NCBI RefSeq assembly: GCF_004341165.1 | Contig: NZ_SLZR01000006.1 | Coordinates: forward strand, 1 to 64,000 | Length of the DNA stretch: 64,000 nucleotides | DNA from: Reinekea marinisedimentorum | GTDB lineage: Bacteria; Pseudomonadota; Gammaproteobacteria; Pseudomonadales; Natronospirillaceae | Direction of reading: 5' to 3' | Part shown: positions 8,005-15,669 of the stretch, in pieces | How the letters are laid out: every line of letters starts with the position of its first letter | Numbering within the stretch: position 1 is the stretch's first letter | The notes under the pieces: model-generated | What the model saw: only the letters and a program-made list of their open reading frames with translations | Databases searched by the model: none | What the model was told of the DNA's origin: nothing | Made by a program: the position numbers and the translations under genes

Positions 8005-8919
8005 TTGGGGTTATTACTTACCAAACAGCAAGCCTTGGATTTGCTTCAGCAAGAGCCGGATATACGCGTTGTTGAAGCCTATTCCGCTTGCTACCAGGAA
8101 GAGCAGAGGGCCGAGGCTGAACAGGGTGTAAACCCCTTTTATAGCTGTATAAACGTTGATGAAATAGAGTCAGGTTCGCTGTGGAATCTGCCGCAGCCGG
8201 ATCAGCTGCGTGAATTGTTCCTGCGCTTGGGTATTCCAGATAACACCACTCAACAGATCGTTATCTTTGATACCGTGAAAATCAGCTGCGGTGAAAACAC
8301 CTCCCGTTCCGATGTATCTGCCCGGGTGTGGCTGGCACTGAAAATGGCTGGTTTCGGTGCCGTGCATTTGGTTGTGGATGCAAATCTAAACGATTCGTTC
8401 AAGCATACTTTAAGGGCTGTTACTTCGCAGAAGGCTGCACACGGGCGTGGAACTTCCGTTGAATGTTTGTTGCAGCCAGATTCCAGTCTAATCGTCAGCC
8501 ATGATGAGCTTACACGGTTGATAAAAGGTGGCGCCAAGGGCTATCGGTTGCTGGATTGCCGAAGCGAAGCAGAATTCAATGGTGACGTAACAGGTTACAG
8601 CTATGTGCAGCATGCCGGCACGATACCTACGGCTGAATCTGTAGTGAACGGCGAGTTTCAGGTTGACTCAACAGGCGCAGTGGCTACCGCTTTAAAAAGG
8701 CTGGAAGAGCGTTTTAATCTAATGGAAATTGACCGCAGCGATCGCCTTATTTGGTTTTGCGGCACTGGCTGGCGTGCTTCACGCATGTGTGCTTTGAGTC
8801 ATGCCTTAGGTTTTAACAGCAGCTGTGTTTACGACGGTGGCTGGTATGAATGGCAGTTAAAAGGTTCTCCGGCTGCCATGGAGGCCGAGCAGAGCCGCTC
8901 AGCCTTGTTTGAAATTTAA
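8005..8919 (+). CDS. YnjE-like rhodanese sulfurtransferase
   Basis: A 304-residue protein with two rhodanese domains. The second has the active loop CGTGWR (Cys252 from the TTG at 8005) followed by V-Y-D-G-G-W-Y-E-W, as in E. coli YnjE. Rhodaneses carry sulfur, or sometimes selenium, on the active cysteine, and YnjE has been linked to molybdopterin synthesis. A GTG at 7915 is in frame but lies inside the preceding gene. TTG 8005 begins one base after the hyuA stop and has GGGGAA just upstream, implying translational coupling. With yqeB/yqeC/mocA next door, a role in sulfur or selenium delivery to a molybdenum enzyme is a reasonable inference. Its 3' end overlaps the convergent yqeB gene by 21 bases. 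Confidence 0.8.
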   Translation: MGLLLTKQQALDLLQQEPDIRVVEAYSACYQEEQRAEAEQGVNPFYSCINVDEIESGSLWNLPQPDQLRELFLRLGIPDNTTQQIVIFDTVKISCGENTSRSDVSARVWLALKMAGFGAVHLVVDANLNDSFKHTLRAVTSQKAAHGRGTSVECLLQPDSSLIVSHDELTRLIKGGAKGYRLLDCRSEAEFNGDVTGYSYVQHAGTIPTAESVVNGEFQVDSTGAVATALKRLEERFNLMEIDRSDRLIWFCGTGWRASRMCALSHALGFNSSCVYDGGWYEWQLKGSPAAMEAEQSRSALFEI

Positions 8920-9708
8920 GTGCATCATGGCTTCCAGGACAGCACCGCCAATGGCTCGGGCTTTATCTGAAACGGTTGTGTAATCGGCATGTTTGCCGCG
9001 CGGGTCTATATCGCCAATTTTAAAGCCTTGGGTTACCTGCAGGCCATTATTCAATAACCCGCGAACCATGCCGGAAAGTGGCGCATATACCTTGCTTTCA
9101 CCAACGGTAGCGACGATATCACCTTCCTCAACCAAATCACCGATGTGTACGGTGCTGTGCATAGTGCCGTTGCAGGGGGCGCGGAATACCCGTTCATGCG
9201 TGAAGCCTGCAATGTTGCCGGGGATGCCGGTGTTGGGGTGCGTTGGGCCATCGTAGATAACCCGGCCGAGGTGGTGGCCGCGGTTGGTTTCAATCACGGC
9301 GTCGCAATCTATACCTGCGGTAAAGCCGGGCCCTAAAGCGATGGTGACAGGGGCCAGGTGTTTGCTGAAGCCCAGATTCCGCTTGGCCAGTATGGCATCT
9401 ACTAAAAAGTTAGGCTTTAGGGTTTCTAAAATTTTCAAATCATCGTCAATTAAAACCGGGATTTGCCCTGCGTTCAAGGCTGTTATCACCTGTTCAGCGC
9501 CGATCGCATGCACCGCAGTAATGCCTTCAACCTCTGTTGGTTTACCAAACAGGCATTGCCCCAGCGATACCGTACAGCGGATCATGGTGGGGGTTTGCAA
9601 TTCCGTCATCACTACCTGAAAACCACAGTTGTGCAGCCGTACAGCGACGCCAGTGGCAATATCGCCAGCGCCACGAATAATGACCAGTTTGCTTGGGTTA
9701 ATGCTCAT
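8899..9708 (-). CDS. yqeB: YqeB-family selenium-dependent molybdenum hydroxylase accessory protein
   Basis: A 269-residue protein with an N-terminal nucleotide-binding-like segment (VIIRGAGDIATGVAVRL) and a C-terminal part rich in V-x-x-G-D-I-V motifs resembling a biotinyl/lipoyl-like barrel. This is the layout of YqeB/EF2563-type proteins. Such genes occur in organisms with selenium-dependent molybdenum hydroxylases and are proposed to act in inserting or maturing the labile selenium cofactor. The ATG at 9708 has an AGGAAG SD. It is 25 bases downstream of yqeC on the same strand and is probably co-transcribed. Confidence 0.85.
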   Translation of the reverse strand: MSINPSKLVIIRGAGDIATGVAVRLHNCGFQVVMTELQTPTMIRCTVSLGQCLFGKPTEVEGITAVHAIGAEQVITALNAGQIPVLIDDDLKILETLKPNFLVDAILAKRNLGFSKHLAPVTIALGPGFTAGIDCDAVIETNRGHHLGRVIYDGPTHPNTGIPGNIAGFTHERVFRAPCNGTMHSTVHIGDLVEEGDIVATVGESKVYAPLSGMVRGLLNNGLQVTQGFKIGDIDPRGKHADYTTVSDKARAIGGAVLEAMMHLNFKQG

Positions 9709-9733
9709 GAAACTTCCTAAAACTAATTTGAAC

Positions 9734-10522
9734 TCAGCGAGTCAGAATCTGATTAATGGGTTGCCTGCCGTTAAGCTGGGTAAGCCAGACTTCGTCGAGG
9801 CCCGGAACCTTTTTAAGCAGGTTTTCGGCAAGTGCTGCGATAAGCGCAGGCTCTTTTACCTGATCTAATTTGTTGATCAGCCAGACCTTTTGGCTACCTT
9901 CCGGGGTGTTTTTAAATAACCCTTCGTTACTGGTTAAAAGCTGACCGATTACCTGTTCGTTAATAATACTTCCTTCTTCACAGCCGGTTAGCTCTGAAAA
10001 CAATGGCCACCTGTGAATACGGGTTGCATCGGCAGGTGCTAAAAATAATTCGGCAGAGGTCACACCAATAACCAGGTGTGTGCATTTGGGAATGCAAGGC
10101 TCGTGCCTTGCCGGGGCCTTCAGTGGTAAGCCTTTGGCGCCGTCTGCTTCGACCAGAATAAAATCAAATAACGCCAAGAGTGCAAGCTCATTTACATGCT
10201 GCTCTGTCATACCTGTGGCCTTAGATTGCTGGCCTGAATCCTGAACAACGGATGCGTAAATAAAGGTTATTCCAACTGACGTATTGGAGTGGTTGTCTAA
10301 TTCGCTAAATTGAATCTGGTTATCCACCTGGCCTGGTTTAGGCATGTACATCTTCGTGGTGGTGGTCACACAGACCGAGTGACCGTGGCCTTTGAGCAGG
10401 TTAGCCAGAAAATACAGCGTATGAGTTTTGCCGCCGGCACCGACCGCCGAGATGACAGCGGTTTTGGATTTTGCGGGCTTTAGTGCGCATAATGTCGGGT
10501 AAAGAACATCGGGACTGATCAT
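9734..10522 (-). CDS. yqeC: YqeC, putative selenium-dependent hydroxylase accessory ATPase
   Basis: A YqeC-type protein of about 262 residues with an N-terminal P-loop-like SAVGAGGKTHT and a following TTTTKMYMP segment, a D-F-I-L-V-E-A-D-G-A-K-G-L-P-L-K motif in the middle, and an N-K-L-D-Q nucleotide-base motif near the C-terminus. These suggest nucleotide binding. It is co-inherited with yqeB and mocA in selenium-molybdenum hydroxylase clusters. A longer reading from 10588 exists, but ATG 10522 fits the family N-terminus. The opposite-strand mocA-like gene begins only about 30 bases away, so the two 5' ends overlap or nearly touch. Confidence 0.85.
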   Translation of the reverse strand: MISPDVLYPTLCALKPAKSKTAVISAVGAGGKTHTLYFLANLLKGHGHSVCVTTTTKMYMPKPGQVDNQIQFSELDNHSNTSVGITFIYASVVQDSGQQSKATGMTEQHVNELALLALFDFILVEADGAKGLPLKAPARHEPCIPKCTHLVIGVTSAELFLAPADATRIHRWPLFSELTGCEEGSIINEQVIGQLLTSNEGLFKNTPEGSQKVWLINKLDQVKEPALIAALAENLLKKVPGLDEVWLTQLNGRQPINQILTR

Positions 10523-10553
10523 ATTGCTGACTGAAATTCCCAGAAAGGCTGGC

Positions 10554-11150
10554 GTGGAACAAAACTCTAAAATTGAGGCTGACTGCATTATACCCGCAGC
10601 GGGTCTTTCTACCAGAATGGGTGAGTGGAAGCTAAAGCTACCTTATCAGGGTAAAACTATTGTCGAGCATAGCGTCGACAATGCGCTGAAGGTTTGCTCG
10701 CGTGTTCTGTTGGTTACCGGCCACCGGGGCGATGAATTAGCCGAACTCTTTGCTGAAAATAGCCGTGTATGCATAGTGAATAATCCCCTGTATGGGCAGG
10801 GAATGGTCAGCTCAGTAAGGGCAGGTGTTCAACATGTGTCAACAGACTACTTTTTCATCAGCCATGCGGATATGCCCTGTATTGAAGCAGAGGTTTATAT
10901 GCAGCTGTGGCAAGCAAGGTTTAAAGGATCGGTATTTCCCGGTAATGAAGAGAAGGGCGGGCATCCGGTGTTGGTTTCTGCTTTATTGAAGGAATCGATT
11001 TTGAGGGATGTTGAGGTTAAGTCTTTTAAACGAATTCTTACTCGGTTTTCGTGTAATTATTTAGGGTTGCTGAACCCCTCGATTCATTTTGATGTTGATA
11101 CGGCTGAGGGGTATGGGGAGCTGGTGGAGGGATTAAATACTATTCGCTAA
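10554..11150 (+). CDS. MocA/YgfJ-like molybdenum cofactor nucleotidyltransferase
   Basis: A cytidylyltransferase-like protein of about 198 residues. The NTP-binding signature CIIPAAGLSTRMGEWKL is at the N-terminus and H-A-D-M-P (metal site) in the middle, with FDVDT near the end. It resembles E. coli YgfJ and MocA, which attaches CMP to molybdopterin for xanthine-dehydrogenase-family enzymes. GTG 10554 is chosen for its AAAGG SD; TTG 10524 is an alternative. It is divergent from yqeC. The 3' end overlaps the end of the split exported-protein gene on the other strand by 11 bases. Confidence 0.82.
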   Translation: MEQNSKIEADCIIPAAGLSTRMGEWKLKLPYQGKTIVEHSVDNALKVCSRVLLVTGHRGDELAELFAENSRVCIVNNPLYGQGMVSSVRAGVQHVSTDYFFISHADMPCIEAEVYMQLWQARFKGSVFPGNEEKGGHPVLVSALLKESILRDVEVKSFKRILTRFSCNYLGLLNPSIHFDVDTAEGYGELVEGLNTIR

Positions 11151-11735
11151 TGTATATGAATTTACTGTTTTGCCATTTGAAGCGGTCGATAACCTCCCCG
11201 TTGAAAGCGTTTTTTACTTCTACAGTAAGGCCGTACTGGGGCATGTTGAAATATGGGCAAACTGTGTCGTAGTCTAAATTTTCTAGTCTTTGTTCTATTT
11301 CCTTTGGGATTATATCCCTGCGTTCATGCCAGTAGCCATTCTTGAACTCATAGAATGAGCTTATAAAATTAAAGTTTACGCCTATATCGCATTTGCCAGA
11401 TTGAATTCCGATGATTTCTGTATTGGCTTCTCGATTTTTAAAAATAACTATTTGAGAGTCCTTGTGGTATTGAATATAACCATTGCTAATATTTTTAACT
11501 TGAATTTCATCTATGCGTTTTTTTCAGAATCAAATAGTCCGAAATATGCCATTTCACAATCAATAAAGCAGGATGGTATTAACATGTAGTAATCGTATAC
11601 GGACTTATTTTCAATAACACTAAATGAACTCTGCCAGTCATATTCCAAAGGTATGTTATCGGAATAAGCAAAGGTCGAACTAATAAGTGTCAATAATGTA
11701 CTTGTACATACCTTAATCAAATTAATCGGTTTCAT
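11140..11735 (-). pseudogene. Third exported immunity candidate, split by a -1 frameshift at an A7 run
   Basis: From ATG 11735 the frame starts with a Sec signal peptide (NLIKVCTSTLLTLISSTFA) and runs 73 codons to a slippery A AAA AAC (11523-11517), then stops at 11511. Shifting by -1 there opens 125 further codons with ordinary composition, ending at TAG 11142-11140, so the intact product would have 198 residues. The start overlaps the stop of the preceding gene by 14 bases. It is the last of three small exported-protein genes behind the peptidoglycan-hydrolase effector, so periplasmic immunity is inferred. The shift could be a mutation, phase variation, a sequencing error in the homopolymer, or programmed frameshifting. 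I do not recognise the family. Confidence 0.65.
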
Positions 11736-12216
11736 TCTCGGTAGTGCTTGAGTTATTGAAGTTGCAGTTGTATAAAATTGACTCTTTTGTATTGAGTTCA
11801 GGCCCGCTGAAGAATTCATCGCTGACGGTCCAATTATAATTGTTTGATTTTACATTCCAAAAGCCAAACCAATTTATTTTGTAGCGGTAGCCATCAATAT
11901 TCTCCAGTTTAAAGATGGGGGTTTCATGAGAGTAGTCATCCCAGCTCAACATCATTCCACCTCTGCCAAGATCAGCAGTTCTTTCGAATGTAAATAGATA
12001 TGTGTTATCAGAGTTCTCTAGGTTGGAGAATTTACTGTCAATATAAATTTGATTGGAATTGACTGTTATTAATGCATTATTTTCTGAGCTGTATTTTATT
12101 TCAAAGTACCCGGAGCTGAACTTCTCATCACAAGAAGTTTGTAGAACTTCTGGAGGCTCACCTGCATACGCGTAATAGATATATAAAGCCAGCATAGCGA
12201 ATAAAATATTTTTCAC
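11722..12216 (-). CDS. Small exported protein, immunity candidate 2
   Basis: A 164-residue protein of unknown family. It begins at a GTG with a Sec-type signal peptide (ILFAMLALYIYYAYAG, cleavage expected near residue 19). The mature part is acidic and aromatic, with two cysteines (C29 and one near the C-terminus) that could form a disulfide in the periplasm. The base composition is AT-rich compared with the flanking yqe genes. It lies 156 bases behind immunity candidate 1 and overlaps candidate 3. Its position downstream of an effector with two peptidoglycan-hydrolase domains suggests protection of the periplasm. Confidence 0.65.
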   Translation of the reverse strand: MKNILFAMLALYIYYAYAGEPPEVLQTSCDEKFSSGYFEIKYSSENNALITVNSNQIYIDSKFSNLENSDNTYLFTFERTADLGRGGMMLSWDDYSHETPIFKLENIDGYRYKINWFGFWNVKSNNYNWTVSDEFFSGPELNTKESILYNCNFNNSSTTENETD

Positions 12217-12372
12217 TTAGTTCCGTCGCTCTAAAGAATAGCCAGATGCTGCCAAAGTTTATTGGCTTCGTATTTCTTGGTTAGGTCCAAGCCTTAAATT
12301 GTTATCAGCTCAGATATGATCTTTGGTAGGTGTAAAAATAACATCGCAGAGGAATCTGATATATAGCGCTCA

Positions 12373-12828
12373 TCATTGGCGAGTTACTCTGTATTTCCAT
12401 GTTCTTTCGACAGAGCTTATTTTAAACCCATCTTCTCTGGTGTGTTCTACTGCGGGTAATAGAATGGTAATAAAACCATTGTCGAAACTAACCTTGGGTT
12501 GTTTGTATCCGCAGTACGAAATGTTGGCGGTATCAATTAGAGTGCCCTCCCTACTAAAGGTTAGTAGTTTAATATCACCAAAGTCACATAAGTTTCCGGT
12601 TGGAAATAATGATATGCTCCAGTAGTTAAATGATTCATCCTGATAACTCCATATCACCTCAGGCTCATAAGTATTATCTGAAGGTATTTCGTATAGAATG
12701 CTATTGGATAGTTTAATTTGATATAATCCATCAATTTCATTAACTGGATAGGGATCTTCTGCGCAAGTAATTGATGCTAGTAGTAAAAGTATTGGTAGTA
12801 GTGGATTCTTATATTTTCTACGCTGCAT
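12373..12828 (-). CDS. Small exported protein, immunity candidate 1
   Basis: A 151-residue protein with a basic N-terminus and a hydrophobic signal segment (LLPILLLLASITCA), followed by a beta-rich, probably periplasmic domain. The ATG at 12828 lies inside the 3' end of the effector gene and overlaps it by 11 bases; its SD (GGGAAAG) is within the effector's last codons. Such coupling is typical of effector-immunity pairs, so this is the strongest immunity candidate for the upstream hydrolase. No known immunity family is recognised. Confidence 0.72.
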   Translation of the reverse strand: MQRRKYKNPLLPILLLLASITCAEDPYPVNEIDGLYQIKLSNSILYEIPSDNTYEPEVIWSYQDESFNYWSISLFPTGNLCDFGDIKLLTFSREGTLIDTANISYCGYKQPKVSFDNGFITILLPAVEHTREDGFKISSVERTWKYRVTRQ

Positions 12829-15616
12829 ATTCTTTCCCTATCTTCATAATTAGGTTGATTTTCTTAGTTATTTCTTCTTTCGAAATTTTACTATCACTAT
12901 TGCTATCAAGCCCACGATTATTTAAATAGGCATTATCGGGAGAGCTGTAAAGAATGAAGTCTTCTGATTTCCCTACATATGCAGGTGAAAAAATACAAAG
13001 ATAAAGGTCTCCAACGTTCCTTACCTTGTCCACCTTGTTTTTAACTAAGTACTTTTTCACATAATCTAATTGCTCTACAGCAGTTAATTGGGATAAGTCA
13101 CCAGTAGTGGTTTTGAGAACTTTTTTTGCAGTTGTCTTGGTAAACTGAATTAGTCCAGTAGCTCCAATACTATTGGTAATGGAAGGTGAAAATGTATATC
13201 CGGTTTCAAGTGCCATAGCCGCCATTAGATAGTTAGGGTTAATGTTTAAGTCATTACTGATCTGGATAACCTTTCTCTTAAAATCTATAGTTAAGTGCTT
13301 TTTGAATTCAGTTGATTTTGATTTAAAATTGATGTTTTCGCTCATTTTTTCAGAGTTGAACCAGATAAGTTTGCTCTCTGGGAGGTCTTTTAACGAATCA
13401 TCTTGGCTATTCTTTATTTTTTGTATGGGTAGGTAGATTTTGAGTATTTCTTTCAACTGTAAAATAAAGCTGAGAGGATGGATGTGAAAAGTATCAGGAT
13501 CATTAAGGCTATCTACATCCTGTATAAAGCTCAAATTCCGAATCTGCTCCTTAGTATTCTCAAAACTCTCACTGGACTCAAACCAGGTTTCTAGGTGAGA
13601 CCACTTTGAAACGCTTTCATCAACATCCCATTCTGTCGGGTGTTTAGCAATGGTGTAGGCCAGGCGCTTATTGATGGTTGGGTTTTTATAAGCGTTATTC
13701 AGCTCGTGATAGCTAATAATGCCATTGCCGTTTTCGTCGATGGTATCTAAGATCTCTCTGAAAAAACTGTTCAGGTTGCTGATATCGATATAGGCATCTT
13801 TACCACCAGACCCTGTTTCGCTCATTACTTTAAAACCGGGCCAGTCGTAGGGTGAGAGCTTTTGGCAGTCTTCCTCTTTCACCCAGCCGCTGTTCTGTTT
13901 TGGCCATGATGCCCCACCCGCAAAGCTGAGCAGGGGAGTTGAACGGGCCGTTTGCTTTGGAAGTTGAGCATTAACCCAGCCAGTATCGTTAGCGTCACAT
14001 GCTATAACGCAATCAGTCACGCTCAATACAACATCATCCGATGTGATATCACTTGAGCCTTGATAGCTATATTGTTCCGGGCACTCGCAATACACATTGT
14101 TGCATGCTGTCTTTAAGAAGCTTCCCTTGCCTGAAATTTCCAGCAGGTTCAGGTCTTCCTTGTTTATCCAAAAGGTCTTTTGTTCGGCAAGATCAGTACT
14201 GGCAAGTCGGTATTCCGGGTTGTTTGCAGTCAGTGATAACTGCTGGTCACATCTGCTGATGAATGTCAGGTGTGTCTCTGCTGTTAAGCTGCTGCCCCAG
14301 TACTTCCGGTAGCTTTCCAGGTTGCTGGTAATGGTGTAGCTGTTGGTGGCTTTGTGCCAGGCCAGGTCCGCATGCTTCAGTAGGCCCGCCTGTATGGTGG
14401 TTGTTACTTCAACGAAATTTCCGGATTCACTGCTGTTAGTAACGTTTATCCCTGTGAGTTCGTTGATGTTTTCCCCTGAAGTCTCTACCGGGATTGACTC
14501 CCGCTTATATATTAGAGTGCCAGCAGGTATTTTCAGCAACGAGCCTTCACCTTCGTTGTAGGGGTTGTTCATAAAGTTGATGAGTGAATCATCTGAAAAA
14601 ATTTCAAAATGAAGGCAATTTTTTTGGTCCAGGTGGTGGCCGGGGTAGCCCAGGCAGGCACCCGCTTCAATTGCCAGGTTCGGGCAAATGACGCTGCCGG
14701 TAGCTTTACTGTGATCTACCTCATGTGGGTTGATTTTCAGTCGTTCGCGACTGCTGCAGATATAGCTGTTTTCCGGTGCCGGTTCGCCGTTTATCTCTGT
14801 AACTTGCAGCCAGGTTGCTGATTCATCCAAAACTACTTTAACTGTGTCTCCTTTCTTGGCTACCTGCAGTACTTTGCCGCCCGGGCCGCATTCCCGAATT
14901 CTTAGGCCGTATCCCGCCGGGCCATAGTCTTCATTTGTTGTGACGGTGGCGCTATTACCCTCTACGGCCACTTGTTCGCTGCTCATGTAGGCTTGAAAAA
15001 TGTCGTTGCTTCCGTTCTGTACAAGCTGCCAGTTTGAGTCGCTGTTGTTGTTTTGAAAGAAACTCGAATAGCTTTCGTTGGTTTTATAGTCTGCAGGAGG
15101 CTGAACAATTTGCAGTGATGAGTTGAATGGGGCAAATGCACGTATGCCGCCTGTTTCAGTACTGCGGAGGTTTAACCCACCCTGGGGGTCTTCATTGCTA
15201 TTCACGATGGCTTCAGCTTCGCTGCCAGTACCGGCTTGTAAGAAGCTGGGTATGGCTTTGTTTTTATCGGCCTCTAAGTAGTTAGCGGGTAGCAGGTGCA
15301 TATACAGCGAATAATAGGTTAGCTCGGCTCCTTTGGGCGATTTGAATTGATGCTTTATCAGAGCAAAGTTGTTGCTGTAAGGCGAATCTACCGTAGAGCC
15401 ATTTTTGTCGTAGCTGTAACTTAAGTAATCTTCGGTTGTGCGGTACGCAATAAGGGTACCATCGGCTATGGCCTGTACTTTTTTTGTGCTGGTGAAGTGC
15501 ATACCACCATGCCAGTGACGATTGGCACCAAAAATATAGTGGCCGCCATTTAGCGCCATATTGTTGTTAATCAGTTGTTCTGCCGATGTTTTTTCAAGAG
15601 GCATTAAAATGTTCAT
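12818..15616 (-). CDS. T6SS peptidoglycan-hydrolase effector (M23-like peptidase plus SLT-type transglycosylase)
   Basis: A 932-residue protein encoded directly behind vgrG. The N-terminal M23-like peptidase domain is split. It has HWHGGMHF (H36/H40), A-D-G-T-L at 51-55, Y-M-H (H107), then an inserted SH3-like region (about 145-295) and CLHFEIF (C334/H336), where M23 enzymes normally have HLH. The second half has an EF-hand loop DENGNGIISYHE (626-637), an SLT-type lysozyme/transglycosylase core with ALETG (E804 as catalytic acid) and G-A-T-G-L-I-Q-F (818-825), and a second EF-hand-like loop (904-915). M23 enzymes cut stem-peptide cross-links and SLT domains cut glycan strands, so one molecule could attack both. 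There is no signal peptide, consistent with T6SS delivery. The last quarter is AT-richer than the rest. Confidence 0.82.
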   Translation of the reverse strand: MNILMPLEKTSAEQLINNNMALNGGHYIFGANRHWHGGMHFTSTKKVQAIADGTLIAYRTTEDYLSYSYDKNGSTVDSPYSNNFALIKHQFKSPKGAELTYYSLYMHLLPANYLEADKNKAIPSFLQAGTGSEAEAIVNSNEDPQGGLNLRSTETGGIRAFAPFNSSLQIVQPPADYKTNESYSSFFQNNNSDSNWQLVQNGSNDIFQAYMSSEQVAVEGNSATVTTNEDYGPAGYGLRIRECGPGGKVLQVAKKGDTVKVVLDESATWLQVTEINGEPAPENSYICSSRERLKINPHEVDHSKATGSVICPNLAIEAGACLGYPGHHLDQKNCLHFEIFSDDSLINFMNNPYNEGEGSLLKIPAGTLIYKRESIPVETSGENINELTGINVTNSSESGNFVEVTTTIQAGLLKHADLAWHKATNSYTITSNLESYRKYWGSSLTAETHLTFISRCDQQLSLTANNPEYRLASTDLAEQKTFWINKEDLNLLEISGKGSFLKTACNNVYCECPEQYSYQGSSDITSDDVVLSVTDCVIACDANDTGWVNAQLPKQTARSTPLLSFAGGASWPKQNSGWVKEEDCQKLSPYDWPGFKVMSETGSGGKDAYIDISNLNSFFREILDTIDENGNGIISYHELNNAYKNPTINKRLAYTIAKHPTEWDVDESVSKWSHLETWFESSESFENTKEQIRNLSFIQDVDSLNDPDTFHIHPLSFILQLKEILKIYLPIQKIKNSQDDSLKDLPESKLIWFNSEKMSENINFKSKSTEFKKHLTIDFKRKVIQISNDLNINPNYLMAAMALETGYTFSPSITNSIGATGLIQFTKTTAKKVLKTTTGDLSQLTAVEQLDYVKKYLVKNKVDKVRNVGDLYLCIFSPAYVGKSEDFILYSSPDNAYLNNRGLDSNSDSKISKEEITKKINLIMKIGKEYAA

Positions 15617-15669
15617 GCTATTCCTTTACTGCAATGCGTGCTGTAGCTGCTTTTGAGTGAATCTGGCGA

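Noticed and set aside
12217..12372. Integron attC-like look (GTTAGGT and GTTAT motifs) between the two immunity candidates
   Set aside because: Only one GTTRRRY-type core fits and no paired inverse core at the right distance could be found, and no integrase or cassette array is present.
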